DNA of 64,000 bases, taken from assembly GCF_000716715.1 (NCBI RefSeq), contig NZ_JNYJ01000031.1:1-64000 (forward strand). Reading direction: 5' to 3'. The stretch comes from Dactylosporangium aurantiacum (lineage in GTDB: Bacteria > Actinomycetota > Actinomycetes > Mycobacteriales > Micromonosporaceae). Numbering within the stretch: the stretch's first letter is position 1; each line of letters starts with the position of its first letter. The position numbers and the translations under genes are program-made. Below, piece by piece: positions 8,810-17,784 of this stretch. The notes beneath the pieces are model-generated. The model was given only the letters and a program-made list of their open reading frames with translations. It made no database searches and was not told the origin of the DNA.

Positions 8810-11800
8810 TTACAGGAGATCGGCGGCCGTCTCGATCGTCGTCGCTCGACCCCGCGCGACCGCGGCGGCACGCTGCGCATCCGTCAGGGCGGCCCGCGCG
8901 GCGTCCGCGAGCGTGACCAGGTGCGGGCGGGTGCGGTCCGGGCCACCGCGGACCCGCTCGGCGGCCGTGAGCAGCGTCACGGCGGTCGCGGCGTCGCCGT
9001 GCAGCAGCACGACCTCCGCCGCGTCCTCGAGCACCGCGCCGGCGACAGGCCCGTCGAGCGCGTCGCGGGCATGCTCGAGGGCGACGGCCGCCATGGCCCG
9101 GGCCTCGGCCGGCGCCCCCTCGCGGGCACGCACCACCGCCAGTCCACCGTGGACGGCGGCGAGCAGCTGCGGCGAGGCCCGCCCCCCGGCCAGGACGCGG
9201 GCCGCCTCGTCGAAGCGGCGGCGGGCCTCGGCGAGCCGGCCGGCCCGCAGCGCCCGGTCGGCGTAGACGTACTCGACGAGCGCGATCCCATCGGGCAACC
9301 CCACCTGCAGCGCGGTGCGCCGTGCCTGGTCCAGCACCAGCTCCGCCTGCTCGGGGCGGCCGAGCAGCTCGTGCAGCTGGGCCAGGCGCACCTCGGCGGC
9401 GGAGCGGTCCTCGGTCGTGCCCAGCTCGGCGAAGAGCCGCAGCCCCTCCTCCAGGTGCTCGACGGCCTCGGCGTAGTCGCCGCGGCGGGCGAGGATCTCG
9501 GCGAAGGACTGCAGCGCCGCCGCCAGCCCCCACCGCTCGCCGATCTCCCGGAACCCGGCGAGGGCCTTCTCGAAGCGGGCGGCCGCGACGTCGTACGGGA
9601 GGCCGATGTTCATCTCGGCATGGCACAGCAGCAGCTCGCCGAGGCTCGCCAGCCACGGGTCGGGGTCGCTGGTGAGCGCCTCGATGTGGTCGAGGGTGGC
9701 CCGGGTCGACCCCTCGCGGAACAGCATCGAGACCGCCTGGAACAGCCGGAACATGGGGTGGCCGCCCTGGTACGTGAACGACTCGGTGAACCAGGCGTCC
9801 AGCTGGGCGTTGTCGCCGATGCCGTCGAAGCCGTTGACCGCGGCGACCCCGCACGCCATCGCGCGGGCGTCGGGGTCGACCGGGCCGTCCAGCGCGAGCG
9901 CGGCGACGGCCAGCCCGGCGCCCTCGACCCGGTGTCCGCGCATCCACCAGTACCAGCCGAGGACCAGCACGAACCGCACCGCCAGGTCGGCGTCGCCGTC
10001 GGCCACGGCCCGGCGCAGCGCCCCGTGCAGGTTCTCGTGCTCGGCCGACAGCAGCGCGAGGGACGTGAGCTGCTCCGCGGTGCGCAGGCTCGGCTCGAGG
10101 CGCTCGGCGAGGGCCAGGAACCAGGTCGCGTGGCGGTGCCGCAGCCGCGCGGTCTCGCCCTGCTCGTCGAGCCGCTCCAGGCCGTAGGCGCGGATGGTCT
10201 CCAGCATCCGGTACCGGCCGTCGACCTCGACCAGCAGCGACTTGTCCACCAGCGCGGCGACCAGCTCGACGGGGTCGCCGAGCGTGCCGTCGGGGTCGCA
10301 GACGGCCGCCGCGGCCTCCAGCGTCGCCCCGCCGGGGAAGACCGCGAGCCGGCGCAGCATCACCTGCTCGGCGCCGGTGAGCAGGTCCCAGCTCCAGTCC
10401 ACGACCGCCCGCAGCGTCTGGTGCCGCGGCAGCGCCGTGCGGCTGCCCCGGGTCAGCAGCCGGAACCTGTCGTCGAGCCGGTCGGCGACCTGCGCGGCCG
10501 TCATCGACCGGCACCGCGCGGCGGCCAGCTCGATCGCCAGCGGCATGCCGTCCAGGGCGCGGCAGATCCGCAGGGCGGAGCCGTCCAGCCGGAAGCCCGG
10601 ACGCACCGCGGCCGCCCGGTCCGACAGCAGCCGCGCCGCCGGCGAGTCCAGCGCGTCGCCGGGCAGCGGCCCGACGGGCACCAGCACCTCCCCGGTGATG
10701 CCGAGCGGCTCCCGGCTGGTGGCGAGCACGCGCAGGTGCGGGCAGTCGCCGAGCAGCCGGTCCACGAGCACGGCGGCGGCGCCGACGACGTGCTCGCAGT
10801 TGTCGACGATGAGCAGGATCCGCCGGTACGCCAGCGCGTCGGCCAACCGGTCCAGCCCGACCGAGCCGTCGGCGGCGGACACCCGGCGGCCCGGGCCGGT
10901 GGTGCCGGCCGGGTCGCGCATGCCGAGTGCCGTCCAGACCGCCTGCACGATGTCGCTCGGGTCGGCCGGGCCGCTCGCCGGGCCGCTCGCCGGGCCACCG
11001 GTGACGCTGGCCAGCTCGACCAGCCACACCCCGCCGTCAGGGGCGTCCGGCAGCCCGCGGCCGACCTCGGTGGCGAGCCGGGTCTTGCCGGCGCCACCCG
11101 GGCCGACGAGGGTCACCAGCCGGGCCTGGCCGACCAGGCCGCGGACCGCCCGCACCTCGTCGTCGCGGCCGACGAAGCTGGTCAGCGGCGCCCGCAGGTT
11201 CCCCCGGCGCGGCGGTCCCGGCAGGCCGGCGGGCGTGGATGGCCCGGGAGTGGGCGCGGGCGCCTCTCCGGCGAGCGCGGGCGCCTTGGGAGTGGGCACG
11301 GGCGCCTCAGCCTCGGGGGGCGGCTCCGGGATGGGGAACGGCGGCGGCGTGGCGTGTGCCGTCGGCCTGACGGAGGTGGGTCGCGCGGCGGACGGTGGCG
11401 GCCCGGCGGGCGGTGGCGGCCCGGCGGACAGTGGCCGCGCGGCGGAGGGTGACGGCGCGGCTGACGGTGGCCGCGCCGCGGAGCGTGGGAGCGCGGCGGA
11501 CAGTGGCGGCGCGGGCGGGGTGTTGCGCAGGATCGCCAGGTGGGTCGCGGTGAGCACGGCCGACGGATCGGCGCCGAGCTCGTCGGCGAGCAGCTGCCGG
11601 CAGCGGTCGAACGCGCGCAGCGCGTCGGCGGTGCGGCCCTCGGCGTGCAGGGCCCGCATGAGCAGCCCGACGAGGCGCTCCCGCAGCGGGTGCGCGGCGA
11701 CCATGGCCTCCAGCTCCGCCACGGCCCGCACCCCGAGGCCGAGCTCCGCGTCGATGCGGTCCTCGGCGGCGGCCAGCCGCAGCTCGTCGAGCCGGGCCCG

Positions 11801-12238
11801 CCACCCCCGCGCGAACGGCGCGTCGCCGGCGTCGGCCAGGGCCGGGCCGCGCCACAGCGCCTCGGCCTCGCGCAGCAGCCCGGCGCCGGCGGCCGGGTCG
11901 TGCGGCAGGAGCGCGCGGCCCCGCTCGACGAGGTCGGTGAAGCGCAGGTGGTCGACGTCACCGGCGGCGACGTCGAGCAGGTACCCACCGGGGCGGGCGG
12001 CCAGCATCCCGTCCGGCAGGACCCGCCGCAGCCGCGACACGAGCGACTGCAGCGCGTTGCCGGCGTCGCCGGGTGGCGTGTCGCCCCAGATGCCGTCGGC
12101 GAGCCGGCCGGGGGTGACGGTGCGCCCGGCCTCCAGCGCGAGGAGCGTGACCAGCAGCCGCAGGCGCGCGCCACCGACCTCGACGGGCGCGCCGGACGCG
12201 GCCCGCACCTCGAGCGGCCCAAGCACCCCGATCCGCAC
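8810..12238 (-). CDS. SARP/AfsR-type transcriptional regulator with STAND ATPase and TPR region
   Basis: 1142 residues. Residues about 1-95 form an OmpR-like winged helix (GPLEVR...GGARLRLLVTLLAL, then LVSRLRRVLP). A bacterial transcriptional activation domain follows to about 245. A Pro/Ala/Ser-rich linker (about 250-340) contains short repeats that may vary between strains. The NB-ARC-like ATPase starts with GPGGAGKTRLA (about 381) and has LLIVDNCEHV as Walker B. The remaining C-terminus (about 700-1130) is an array of TPR-like helices. Proteins of this build integrate signals for secondary metabolism or development, but no biosynthetic cluster is visible, so its target, perhaps the exporter just downstream, is unknown. 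Confidence 0.9.
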   Translation of the reverse strand: MRIGVLGPLEVRAASGAPVEVGGARLRLLVTLLALEAGRTVTPGRLADGIWGDTPPGDAGNALQSLVSRLRRVLPDGMLAARPGGYLLDVAAGDVDHLRFTDLVERGRALLPHDPAAGAGLLREAEALWRGPALADAGDAPFARGWRARLDELRLAAAEDRIDAELGLGVRAVAELEAMVAAHPLRERLVGLLMRALHAEGRTADALRAFDRCRQLLADELGADPSAVLTATHLAILRNTPPAPPLSAALPRSAARPPSAAPSPSAARPLSAGPPPPAGPPPSAARPTSVRPTAHATPPPFPIPEPPPEAEAPVPTPKAPALAGEAPAPTPGPSTPAGLPGPPRRGNLRAPLTSFVGRDDEVRAVRGLVGQARLVTLVGPGGAGKTRLATEVGRGLPDAPDGGVWLVELASVTGGPASGPASGPADPSDIVQAVWTALGMRDPAGTTGPGRRVSAADGSVGLDRLADALAYRRILLIVDNCEHVVGAAAVLVDRLLGDCPHLRVLATSREPLGITGEVLVPVGPLPGDALDSPAARLLSDRAAAVRPGFRLDGSALRICRALDGMPLAIELAAARCRSMTAAQVADRLDDRFRLLTRGSRTALPRHQTLRAVVDWSWDLLTGAEQVMLRRLAVFPGGATLEAAAAVCDPDGTLGDPVELVAALVDKSLLVEVDGRYRMLETIRAYGLERLDEQGETARLRHRHATWFLALAERLEPSLRTAEQLTSLALLSAEHENLHGALRRAVADGDADLAVRFVLVLGWYWWMRGHRVEGAGLAVAALALDGPVDPDARAMACGVAAVNGFDGIGDNAQLDAWFTESFTYQGGHPMFRLFQAVSMLFREGSTRATLDHIEALTSDPDPWLASLGELLLCHAEMNIGLPYDVAAARFEKALAGFREIGERWGLAAALQSFAEILARRGDYAEAVEHLEEGLRLFAELGTTEDRSAAEVRLAQLHELLGRPEQAELVLDQARRTALQVGLPDGIALVEYVYADRALRAGRLAEARRRFDEAARVLAGGRASPQLLAAVHGGLAVVRAREGAPAEARAMAAVALEHARDALDGPVAGAVLEDAAEVVLLHGDAATAVTLLTAAERVRGGPDRTRPHLVTLADAARAALTDAQRAAAVARGRATTIETAADLL

Positions 12239-12460
12239 CCGACCGATTGTGCCCTCACCGCCACGGTCCGCGCCGCACGGCCCGCGGCGTCGGGCGGACC
12301 GCCAGGTGCTTCCGGCCGTCCGGACGACGCGGGACGCGCGGTATCACGGGACGTGCCGGTCCGGTGACACGGCAACCGCACGGCACCCGTCGCGGACCGG
12401 GGCCGCCCCCGTCCGCCCAGCACGCTTGCCGCACTACGGTGACGGGCACGGAGGTACGGC

Positions 12461-13402
12461 ATGGCACGCAGGGTGTGGGCGCTGGTCGCGGCGGCGGTGC
12501 TCGGCGCGGCCCTGACCCCGGCGCCGGCCGCCGCGGCGAGGCAGCCGGCCCCCGGCCGGCCCACCGCCGCCGAACCGGTCAGGCAGCCGGCCCCCGGCCG
12601 GCCCACCGCAGCCGAGCCGGCCACCAGACCGGTCGCCAGGCCGGTCACCGTGAAGACCGCGGTCAAGGGCCGGGCGATGTGGCTGTGGTCGCCCGCCGAC
12701 CCCGCCGCCGTGGTGCCGTGGGCCACCGCCCAGGGCGTCACGGAGATCTTCGTGGCCGTGCCGTGGCAGCCGACGGCGGCGCAGCTCACCCGGCTCAGGG
12801 ACCTGCGGACCCGCACCCGCGCCGCCGGCGTCCGGCTCTCCGCCCTCGGCGGCGACCCTTCCTGGGCCCTGGACGCCGCGTCCGCCGTCGCCTGGCGGAA
12901 GCGGGCCACCGCCACCGGCCTCTTCGACGGCATCCACCTCGACGTCGAGCCGTACCTGCTGCCGGGCTGGACCACCGACCGGCGCCGGATCGTCGAGGGC
13001 TACCTGGCGACGCTCGACGCCGTGCGCGCCGCCGGGCCGGAGCCGCTCGAGGCGGACGTGCCGTTCTGGCTGGCCACGGTGCCCGCCGGCGCCGGCAACC
13101 TGGCCGACGCCGTCATCGCCAGGGTGCACGCGATCACGGTCATGTCGTACCGGGACAGCGCCACCGGCGTCCTCGACGTCGGCGCGGACCTGCTCGCCCG
13201 CGGGCAGCGCGCCAGCCGCCCGGTCCGCCTCGCCGCGGAGACCCAGCCGCTCGCGGACTGCGGGTACTGCACGTTCGCCGGGCAGCCTCGGACCGTCCTG
13301 GCCTCGCAGCTGTCCACCGTGGACGCGGCGGCGGCGCGGTACACCTCCTTCAACGGCGTCGCCGTGCACGACTACGACAGCTGGACCCGCCTGCCCGCCT
13401 GA
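12461..13402 (+). CDS. secreted TIM-barrel glycosidase-like protein
   Basis: 313 residues with a signal peptide (cleavage near AAAA-RQ, about 26). A 13-residue segment RQPAPGRPTAAEP then occurs twice in tandem before the folded domain. Residues about 65-310 look like a (beta/alpha)8 barrel, with AMWLWSP on the first strand and FDGIHLDVEPY near 165, which recalls the acidic DxE strand of GH18-like enzymes. No specific family or substrate can be named. GGAGG lies seven bases before the ATG, and TACGGT (12428-12433) is a plausible -10 box. It is divergent from the SARP gene across 222 bases in which nothing else stands out. Confidence 0.65.
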   Translation: MARRVWALVAAAVLGAALTPAPAAAARQPAPGRPTAAEPVRQPAPGRPTAAEPATRPVARPVTVKTAVKGRAMWLWSPADPAAVVPWATAQGVTEIFVAVPWQPTAAQLTRLRDLRTRTRAAGVRLSALGGDPSWALDAASAVAWRKRATATGLFDGIHLDVEPYLLPGWTTDRRRIVEGYLATLDAVRAAGPEPLEADVPFWLATVPAGAGNLADAVIARVHAITVMSYRDSATGVLDVGADLLARGQRASRPVRLAAETQPLADCGYCTFAGQPRTVLASQLSTVDAAAARYTSFNGVAVHDYDSWTRLPA

Positions 13403-13424
13403 CGCGCCCGGCCGGCCGGCCCGC

Positions 13425-14006
13425 TCACCGGCGCACCCGGTAGCGCAGGTGCAGCACCCGGTCGCCCTGGATCACCGCGTCGGGATCCTCCAGCAGGTGC
13501 TGCGCGTCGACCGACCCGAAGTAGCGCTTGCCGGACCCGAGCACCACGGGCACGACGTCCATGCGCACCTCGTCGACCAGCCCCGCGGCGAGCACCTGGC
13601 CGCCGACGTCGCCGGCGGCGACCTCGACGACGCGGTCGCCGGCGAGCTCCTGCGCCCTGGCGACGGCCGCCTCGACGCCGTCGACGAAGTGGAACGGCGC
13701 CCCGGGGTCCCAGCCCTCGGGCGCCGGCCGGTGCGTCACGACGACCACGTGGTCGACCCCGCCCGGAGGCGTGCCGTCCCAGCCGTCCGTCATGTCGAAC
13801 ACGTGGCGGCCGACGACGGTCACCCCGATCTGGTCCCAGTACGGCCGGGTGTAGTCGTAGGAGGTCTGCGACACCTTCAGCGCGCCGCTGTCGTCCAGCG
13901 GGACGTCACCGCTGGTCAGCCAGTCGAACAGCGGTCCGGGCTGGTCGTTGTCGTCGGCGACGAAGCCGTCCACCGACACCGAGCTGTACATGACCACCTT
14001 GCCCAC
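13425..14006 (-). CDS. dihydrofolate reductase / RibD C-terminal family reductase
   Basis: 193 residues with the features of the small DHFR/RibD-like family: an opening strand with SVSVDGFVADD, VVGRHVFDM after the nucleotide-binding region, VVVVTHRP, and the late DEVRMDVVPVVLGSGKRYF segment. It should be a cytoplasmic NADPH-dependent reductase; the substrate is unknown and many such paralogues are not true folate enzymes. It is convergent with the TIM-barrel gene (22-base gap) and lies downstream of the AraC regulator on the same strand, a possible target. Confidence 0.85.
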   Translation of the reverse strand: MGKVVMYSSVSVDGFVADDNDQPGPLFDWLTSGDVPLDDSGALKVSQTSYDYTRPYWDQIGVTVVGRHVFDMTDGWDGTPPGGVDHVVVVTHRPAPEGWDPGAPFHFVDGVEAAVARAQELAGDRVVEVAAGDVGGQVLAAGLVDEVRMDVVPVVLGSGKRYFGSVDAQHLLEDPDAVIQGDRVLHLRYRVRR

Positions 14007-14072
14007 GGGGCTCTCCTCTGCGTCGGGATGCCCTCAAACTAACGCGTCGTGAGCTGCGGCTCTTGGAGAAAA

Positions 14073-14912
14073 TCAATCGGCCGGCAGCGGCCAGCCGTCC
14101 AGCGCGTGGCCGGGATGCTCGCGCAGGAACCGCCGCCGGACCTCGAGGTACCGGGTCGGCGTGAGCCCGGTGAACGCCCGGAACTCGTGGCAGAAGTGGG
14201 CCTGGTCGAAGTAGCCGGCGCCGCCGGCGAGAGCGCCCCAGTCGATCGGTCCGGCGGGGTCGATCGACAGCACGGTGGCGGCGAAGCGGTACGTGCGGGC
14301 CAGCCGCTTCGGCGTGACGCCGACGAGCTCCTTGAACCGCTGCGCCAGATGGGTGCCGCTGACCCCGGCCGCCGCGCTCAGCCCGCCGATCGCCGCCGAC
14401 CCGCCGGTCGCCGCGATGACGCCGCTCGTGTGGCGGACCAGCCCCAGGCCGGCGGTCCCGCCCAGCCGCCGCATCAGCTCCTGCTCGAGCAGCGTCAGCA
14501 TCGCGTGCGGCCCGTCCGCGGTGGCCAGCCGGTCGCGCAGCTCGGCGACCGCGGGCCGGCCCCACACCTGCTCCAGCGTCACCGGCCGGTCGCACAGCTC
14601 GGCCGCCGGCACCGGCAGGAACGGCGCCAGCCCCCACGGCTTGCAGTGCACGCCGACGGACCGGGTCCGCAGGGGGTAGCCGAACTCGAACGCGCGGGTG
14701 GGCGTGGTGACCACGCAGCCGTCGGCGTACTCGGCCGTCTCGGCGTCGGTGCCGGCGCGGACGCGGAACGGCGCGCCGAGGTTGACGATGAGCAACGCCC
14801 CCGGCATCGGCGGCAGCGTCAGCCGGGCGTACGGCGACGCACCGCCCAGGTAGTACAGGTCGTCGATCAGCCCGTCCAGCGGCGGTCGCGGCACTCTGGA
14901 CACGTACTGCAC
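14073..14912 (-). CDS. AraC-family transcriptional regulator
   Basis: 279 residues. The C-terminal part has the two HTH motifs of AraC proteins: GVSGTHLAQRFKELVGVTPKRLAR (first HTH and linker helix) and the signature GYFDQAHFCHEFRAFTGLTP. The N-terminal half (about 1-165) is a beta-rich sensor domain with no named ligand. It lies 22 bases after the second FtsX-like gene and 66 bases before the reductase gene, all on one strand, so it may be part of either unit. Confidence 0.88.
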   Translation of the reverse strand: MQYVSRVPRPPLDGLIDDLYYLGGASPYARLTLPPMPGALLIVNLGAPFRVRAGTDAETAEYADGCVVTTPTRAFEFGYPLRTRSVGVHCKPWGLAPFLPVPAAELCDRPVTLEQVWGRPAVAELRDRLATADGPHAMLTLLEQELMRRLGGTAGLGLVRHTSGVIAATGGSAAIGGLSAAAGVSGTHLAQRFKELVGVTPKRLARTYRFAATVLSIDPAGPIDWGALAGGAGYFDQAHFCHEFRAFTGLTPTRYLEVRRRFLREHPGHALDGWPLPAD

Positions 14913-14934
14913 GCCGACAGCATCGCAGACGCCG

Positions 14935-17784
14935 TCAGCGTCGGGCGGCCGCCGCCTGGGCGGTCAGCCCCGCGACGGCCAGCAGCACCAGCGTCCCGGC
15001 GACCGTCACCGCCGGCACCCCCAGCGGCGGCACCCCGGTGCCGGCCAGCCCGGGCAGCGTCCCGCCGACCGCGAGCCACGCCACCGCGGCGGCCACCACC
15101 CCGGCCAGCCCGGCGGCGGTCACGAGCGCCGCCACGACCAGCGGCTCGACCAGGGTCCCGGTGGCGCGGCGCAGTCCCTGCACCCGCAGGGCGCGCAGGT
15201 CGGCGGTGGTGGTGCCGATGGCGGCGACGGCCAGCCCGGCGGCGCCGAGGGTCGCCGACAGCACGCCGGCGAAGAGGTAGAAGCGCAGGCCGAGCGCGGT
15301 GCCACCGGCGGCGATCGCGGCGCGGGCGTCGGCGACGGTGCGGCGGCCGGTGACCGTGAGGCCCTGGGCGCGCAGCGCGTCGACGACGGTGGGTGGCGCG
15401 GTCGCCGACAGCCACACCTCGGCGCCGTCGGCGCGGCCGTCGTCGGCGGCGAGGAGGTCGGCGTACTCGAGGTCGACGAGCGCGCCGCCGGTGCCGACCC
15501 GGGGCAGGCGGGCCGCCGCGGACGGTGCCGCGGGCACGGGCCGGCTGCCGAACGTCTTGAACGTGGCGTCCGGCAACGGCACCGCGGTCACGACCGGGAG
15601 CTGGTCGAGGCTCCCCGCGGGGCGCAGGACGCCGGCGTCCGGCTGCGTCGTCGCCGGCAGGGTGAACGTGATCCCGCCGGCGCCGGGGGCCGCGCTCGCG
15701 CCGGAGGCGACCCGCCAGTCGGTCGTCGGCGGCGCGTGCAGGGTGACCACGACGGTCGGTCCGACGAACGACGGCAACCGCACGGCGATCTCGACCAGCC
15801 GGCAGCCGGCCGTGCAGATCGGGGTCGGCGCGGTGTACGACTGCCGCCCCGGCACCAGCCGGCCCAGCTCGACGGTGGAGGTCGGCCGGCCGTCCAGCGG
15901 GGCAAGGGTGGCGGCCAGCACGACGTCGGGCCGGTCGAGCGTGCTGGCGGTGACGTCGAGGGTCAGCGTGGCGCCGGTGAGGATGACCGGGGTCCCGGGC
16001 GACGGCGGGTGCAGGCGCGCGGCCACGTCGGCGGCGGAGCCGGCGCCGCCGGGCCACAGCGCGACGGCGGCGAGGCGGGGCGCGTCGACGGCGACGGCCG
16101 CGGCGGCGCCGTCCTCGCCGAGGCGGATCGGCACGACGGCCATCGCCGAGCGGCCGTCGGGGTCGGCGGCGCGCACGGCCCGCAGCAGCTGGACGCGGCT
16201 GGTCGCGTCGACGGTGAGCACGACCGGCGCGCCGGTGTCGAGGTCGGCCTGTTGCCGCTGCCGCTCGTCGACGGCGGCGGTGGCCGCGGCGGCGAACGCC
16301 AGGGATCCCACGGCGAGGGTCAGCAGCACCAGCAGCCGCGCGCCGACCGGCCGGCGGGCCAGCCGGAGCCCGGCGAGGACCCCGGCGAGCCGGACCCGGC
16401 CGAGCGCGCGGCGGCGCAGCGCCCGGCCGGCCGCCAGGCCGCTGAGGACCGGCACGACCCGGCCCGCGACGACGGCCACGGCGAGCATGACCAGGGCCGG
16501 GGCGAGCAGCGCGACGCCGCCGGGACGGCCGCGGACCTGGCCGACGGCGACGACCGCGGCCACCACGAGCAGGCCCTCCAGGGCGAAGCCGCGCCAGCGG
16601 GCGGTGCGCCGGTCGACCTGGCGCAGCAGCGCCGACACCGGCGCGGAGACGGTGCGCAGCGCGACGGTGACCGCGACGGCGAGGGCGCCGAGCACCGCGA
16701 CCGTCGCGTACGGCCACGCGTCGCGGGTCTGCCAGCCGCCGGCGGCGGTGAACCCGAGCAGCGCGCCGACGAGCACGGACAGCAGCGTCTCCCCCGTGGC
16801 CAGCCACCACCGGCCGGGCCGGGCGACGCCGCGCAGCGCGATGACGCCGTGCTCGAAGCGGCGGGCCCGGATGACGGTGGACACGGCGAGGGTGATGACG
16901 GCCCAGGCGAGCAGCAGCACCGGCGCGACCGCGAACGGCACGGTGTCGCGCAGCTCCGCGCGGCGTTCGGCGATGCGGTCGAGCAGGACGTCGAGGTCGG
17001 TGTTGAGCCGCGCGTCGTCGGTGCTGCGCCGCTGCGCCCCCTGGACCCACTCCCGCAGCGCCGGGAGGGTCTCGACGGTGATGGCGCCGGGCAGCGGGTA
17101 CGCGTCGAAGGACTGCAGCTCGCTCGGCCGGGCGAACGTGTCCAGGGTGCGCCGGTCGACCTGGAACGCGTCGCGCGAGCCGCCGGCGCGGCCCCAGTAG
17201 GGTTCGGCGCCGTCGCGGGCCACCACGACGCCGACGACGGTGAGCGAGGTCGGTGCGCCGGCGGGGGTGTACCGGCCGCTGACGGAGTCGTACCGGGACC
17301 CGGCGAGGGACACCGTGTCGCCGGGGCGCAGGCCGAGGCGCCCGGCGGTGCGTTCGGTCAGGACGGTGTCGCCGGTGCCCATCAGGCAGCGGCCGGCGAC
17401 GACCCGGACGTGCTCGCAGATGCCCTCGCGGAACATGACGGTGCTGAGCTGGGCGGCGGTCGCCTGCTCCAGCTCGCCGGGCTGGGCGGTGAACTGGGCG
17501 GAGAAGACGGTGGCGTACCCGGGGGTGTCGAGCCAGCCGCCGGCGAGGCTCTCGAACGTCTTGGCCATGCTCCCGCCGCCGGTGGACTGGACCTCGCCGG
17601 TGATGAGCACGGTGCGTTCGGACGCCGCGGCGCCGGCGACCTCGGTGCGCACGATCCGGTCGTCGGCCCGGGCGAGGTAGACGGGGGCGGCGAGGGCGCC
17701 GGCGGTGGCCAGGGCGGTGAGCAGCATGACGGTGGCGGCGCGGCCGCGCCGCGACCACAGCATCGCCAGGACGAGCCCGATCAC
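14935..17784 (-). CDS. large FtsX-like permease, second of a tandem pair
   Basis: 949 residues from GTG 17784, which overlaps the stop of the preceding permease by four bases (GTGA); GGGGAGG precedes it. The upstream open frame is an antisense-like arginine-rich stretch and was left out. One membrane helix at the N-terminus, a large extracytoplasmic region, a central group of helices, a second extracytoplasmic region (about 480-780) and C-terminal helices give the long FtsX/MacB-permease layout. Runs shared with its neighbour (VDLEYA, EVWLS, GLTV, CxxGCRLV) show the two are paralogues. These permeases normally need a separate ATPase; none is adjacent. Confidence 0.8.
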   Translation of the reverse strand: MIGLVLAMLWSRRGRAATVMLLTALATAGALAAPVYLARADDRIVRTEVAGAAASERTVLITGEVQSTGGGSMAKTFESLAGGWLDTPGYATVFSAQFTAQPGELEQATAAQLSTVMFREGICEHVRVVAGRCLMGTGDTVLTERTAGRLGLRPGDTVSLAGSRYDSVSGRYTPAGAPTSLTVVGVVVARDGAEPYWGRAGGSRDAFQVDRRTLDTFARPSELQSFDAYPLPGAITVETLPALREWVQGAQRRSTDDARLNTDLDVLLDRIAERRAELRDTVPFAVAPVLLLAWAVITLAVSTVIRARRFEHGVIALRGVARPGRWWLATGETLLSVLVGALLGFTAAGGWQTRDAWPYATVAVLGALAVAVTVALRTVSAPVSALLRQVDRRTARWRGFALEGLLVVAAVVAVGQVRGRPGGVALLAPALVMLAVAVVAGRVVPVLSGLAAGRALRRRALGRVRLAGVLAGLRLARRPVGARLLVLLTLAVGSLAFAAAATAAVDERQRQQADLDTGAPVVLTVDATSRVQLLRAVRAADPDGRSAMAVVPIRLGEDGAAAAVAVDAPRLAAVALWPGGAGSAADVAARLHPPSPGTPVILTGATLTLDVTASTLDRPDVVLAATLAPLDGRPTSTVELGRLVPGRQSYTAPTPICTAGCRLVEIAVRLPSFVGPTVVVTLHAPPTTDWRVASGASAAPGAGGITFTLPATTQPDAGVLRPAGSLDQLPVVTAVPLPDATFKTFGSRPVPAAPSAAARLPRVGTGGALVDLEYADLLAADDGRADGAEVWLSATAPPTVVDALRAQGLTVTGRRTVADARAAIAAGGTALGLRFYLFAGVLSATLGAAGLAVAAIGTTTADLRALRVQGLRRATGTLVEPLVVAALVTAAGLAGVVAAAVAWLAVGGTLPGLAGTGVPPLGVPAVTVAGTLVLLAVAGLTAQAAAARR

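Noticed and set aside
8615..11452. Plus-strand open frame of 945 codons
   Set aside because: It is antisense to the SARP regulator, whose winged helix and ATPase motifs are unambiguous; the product is Gly/Arg/Gln low complexity.
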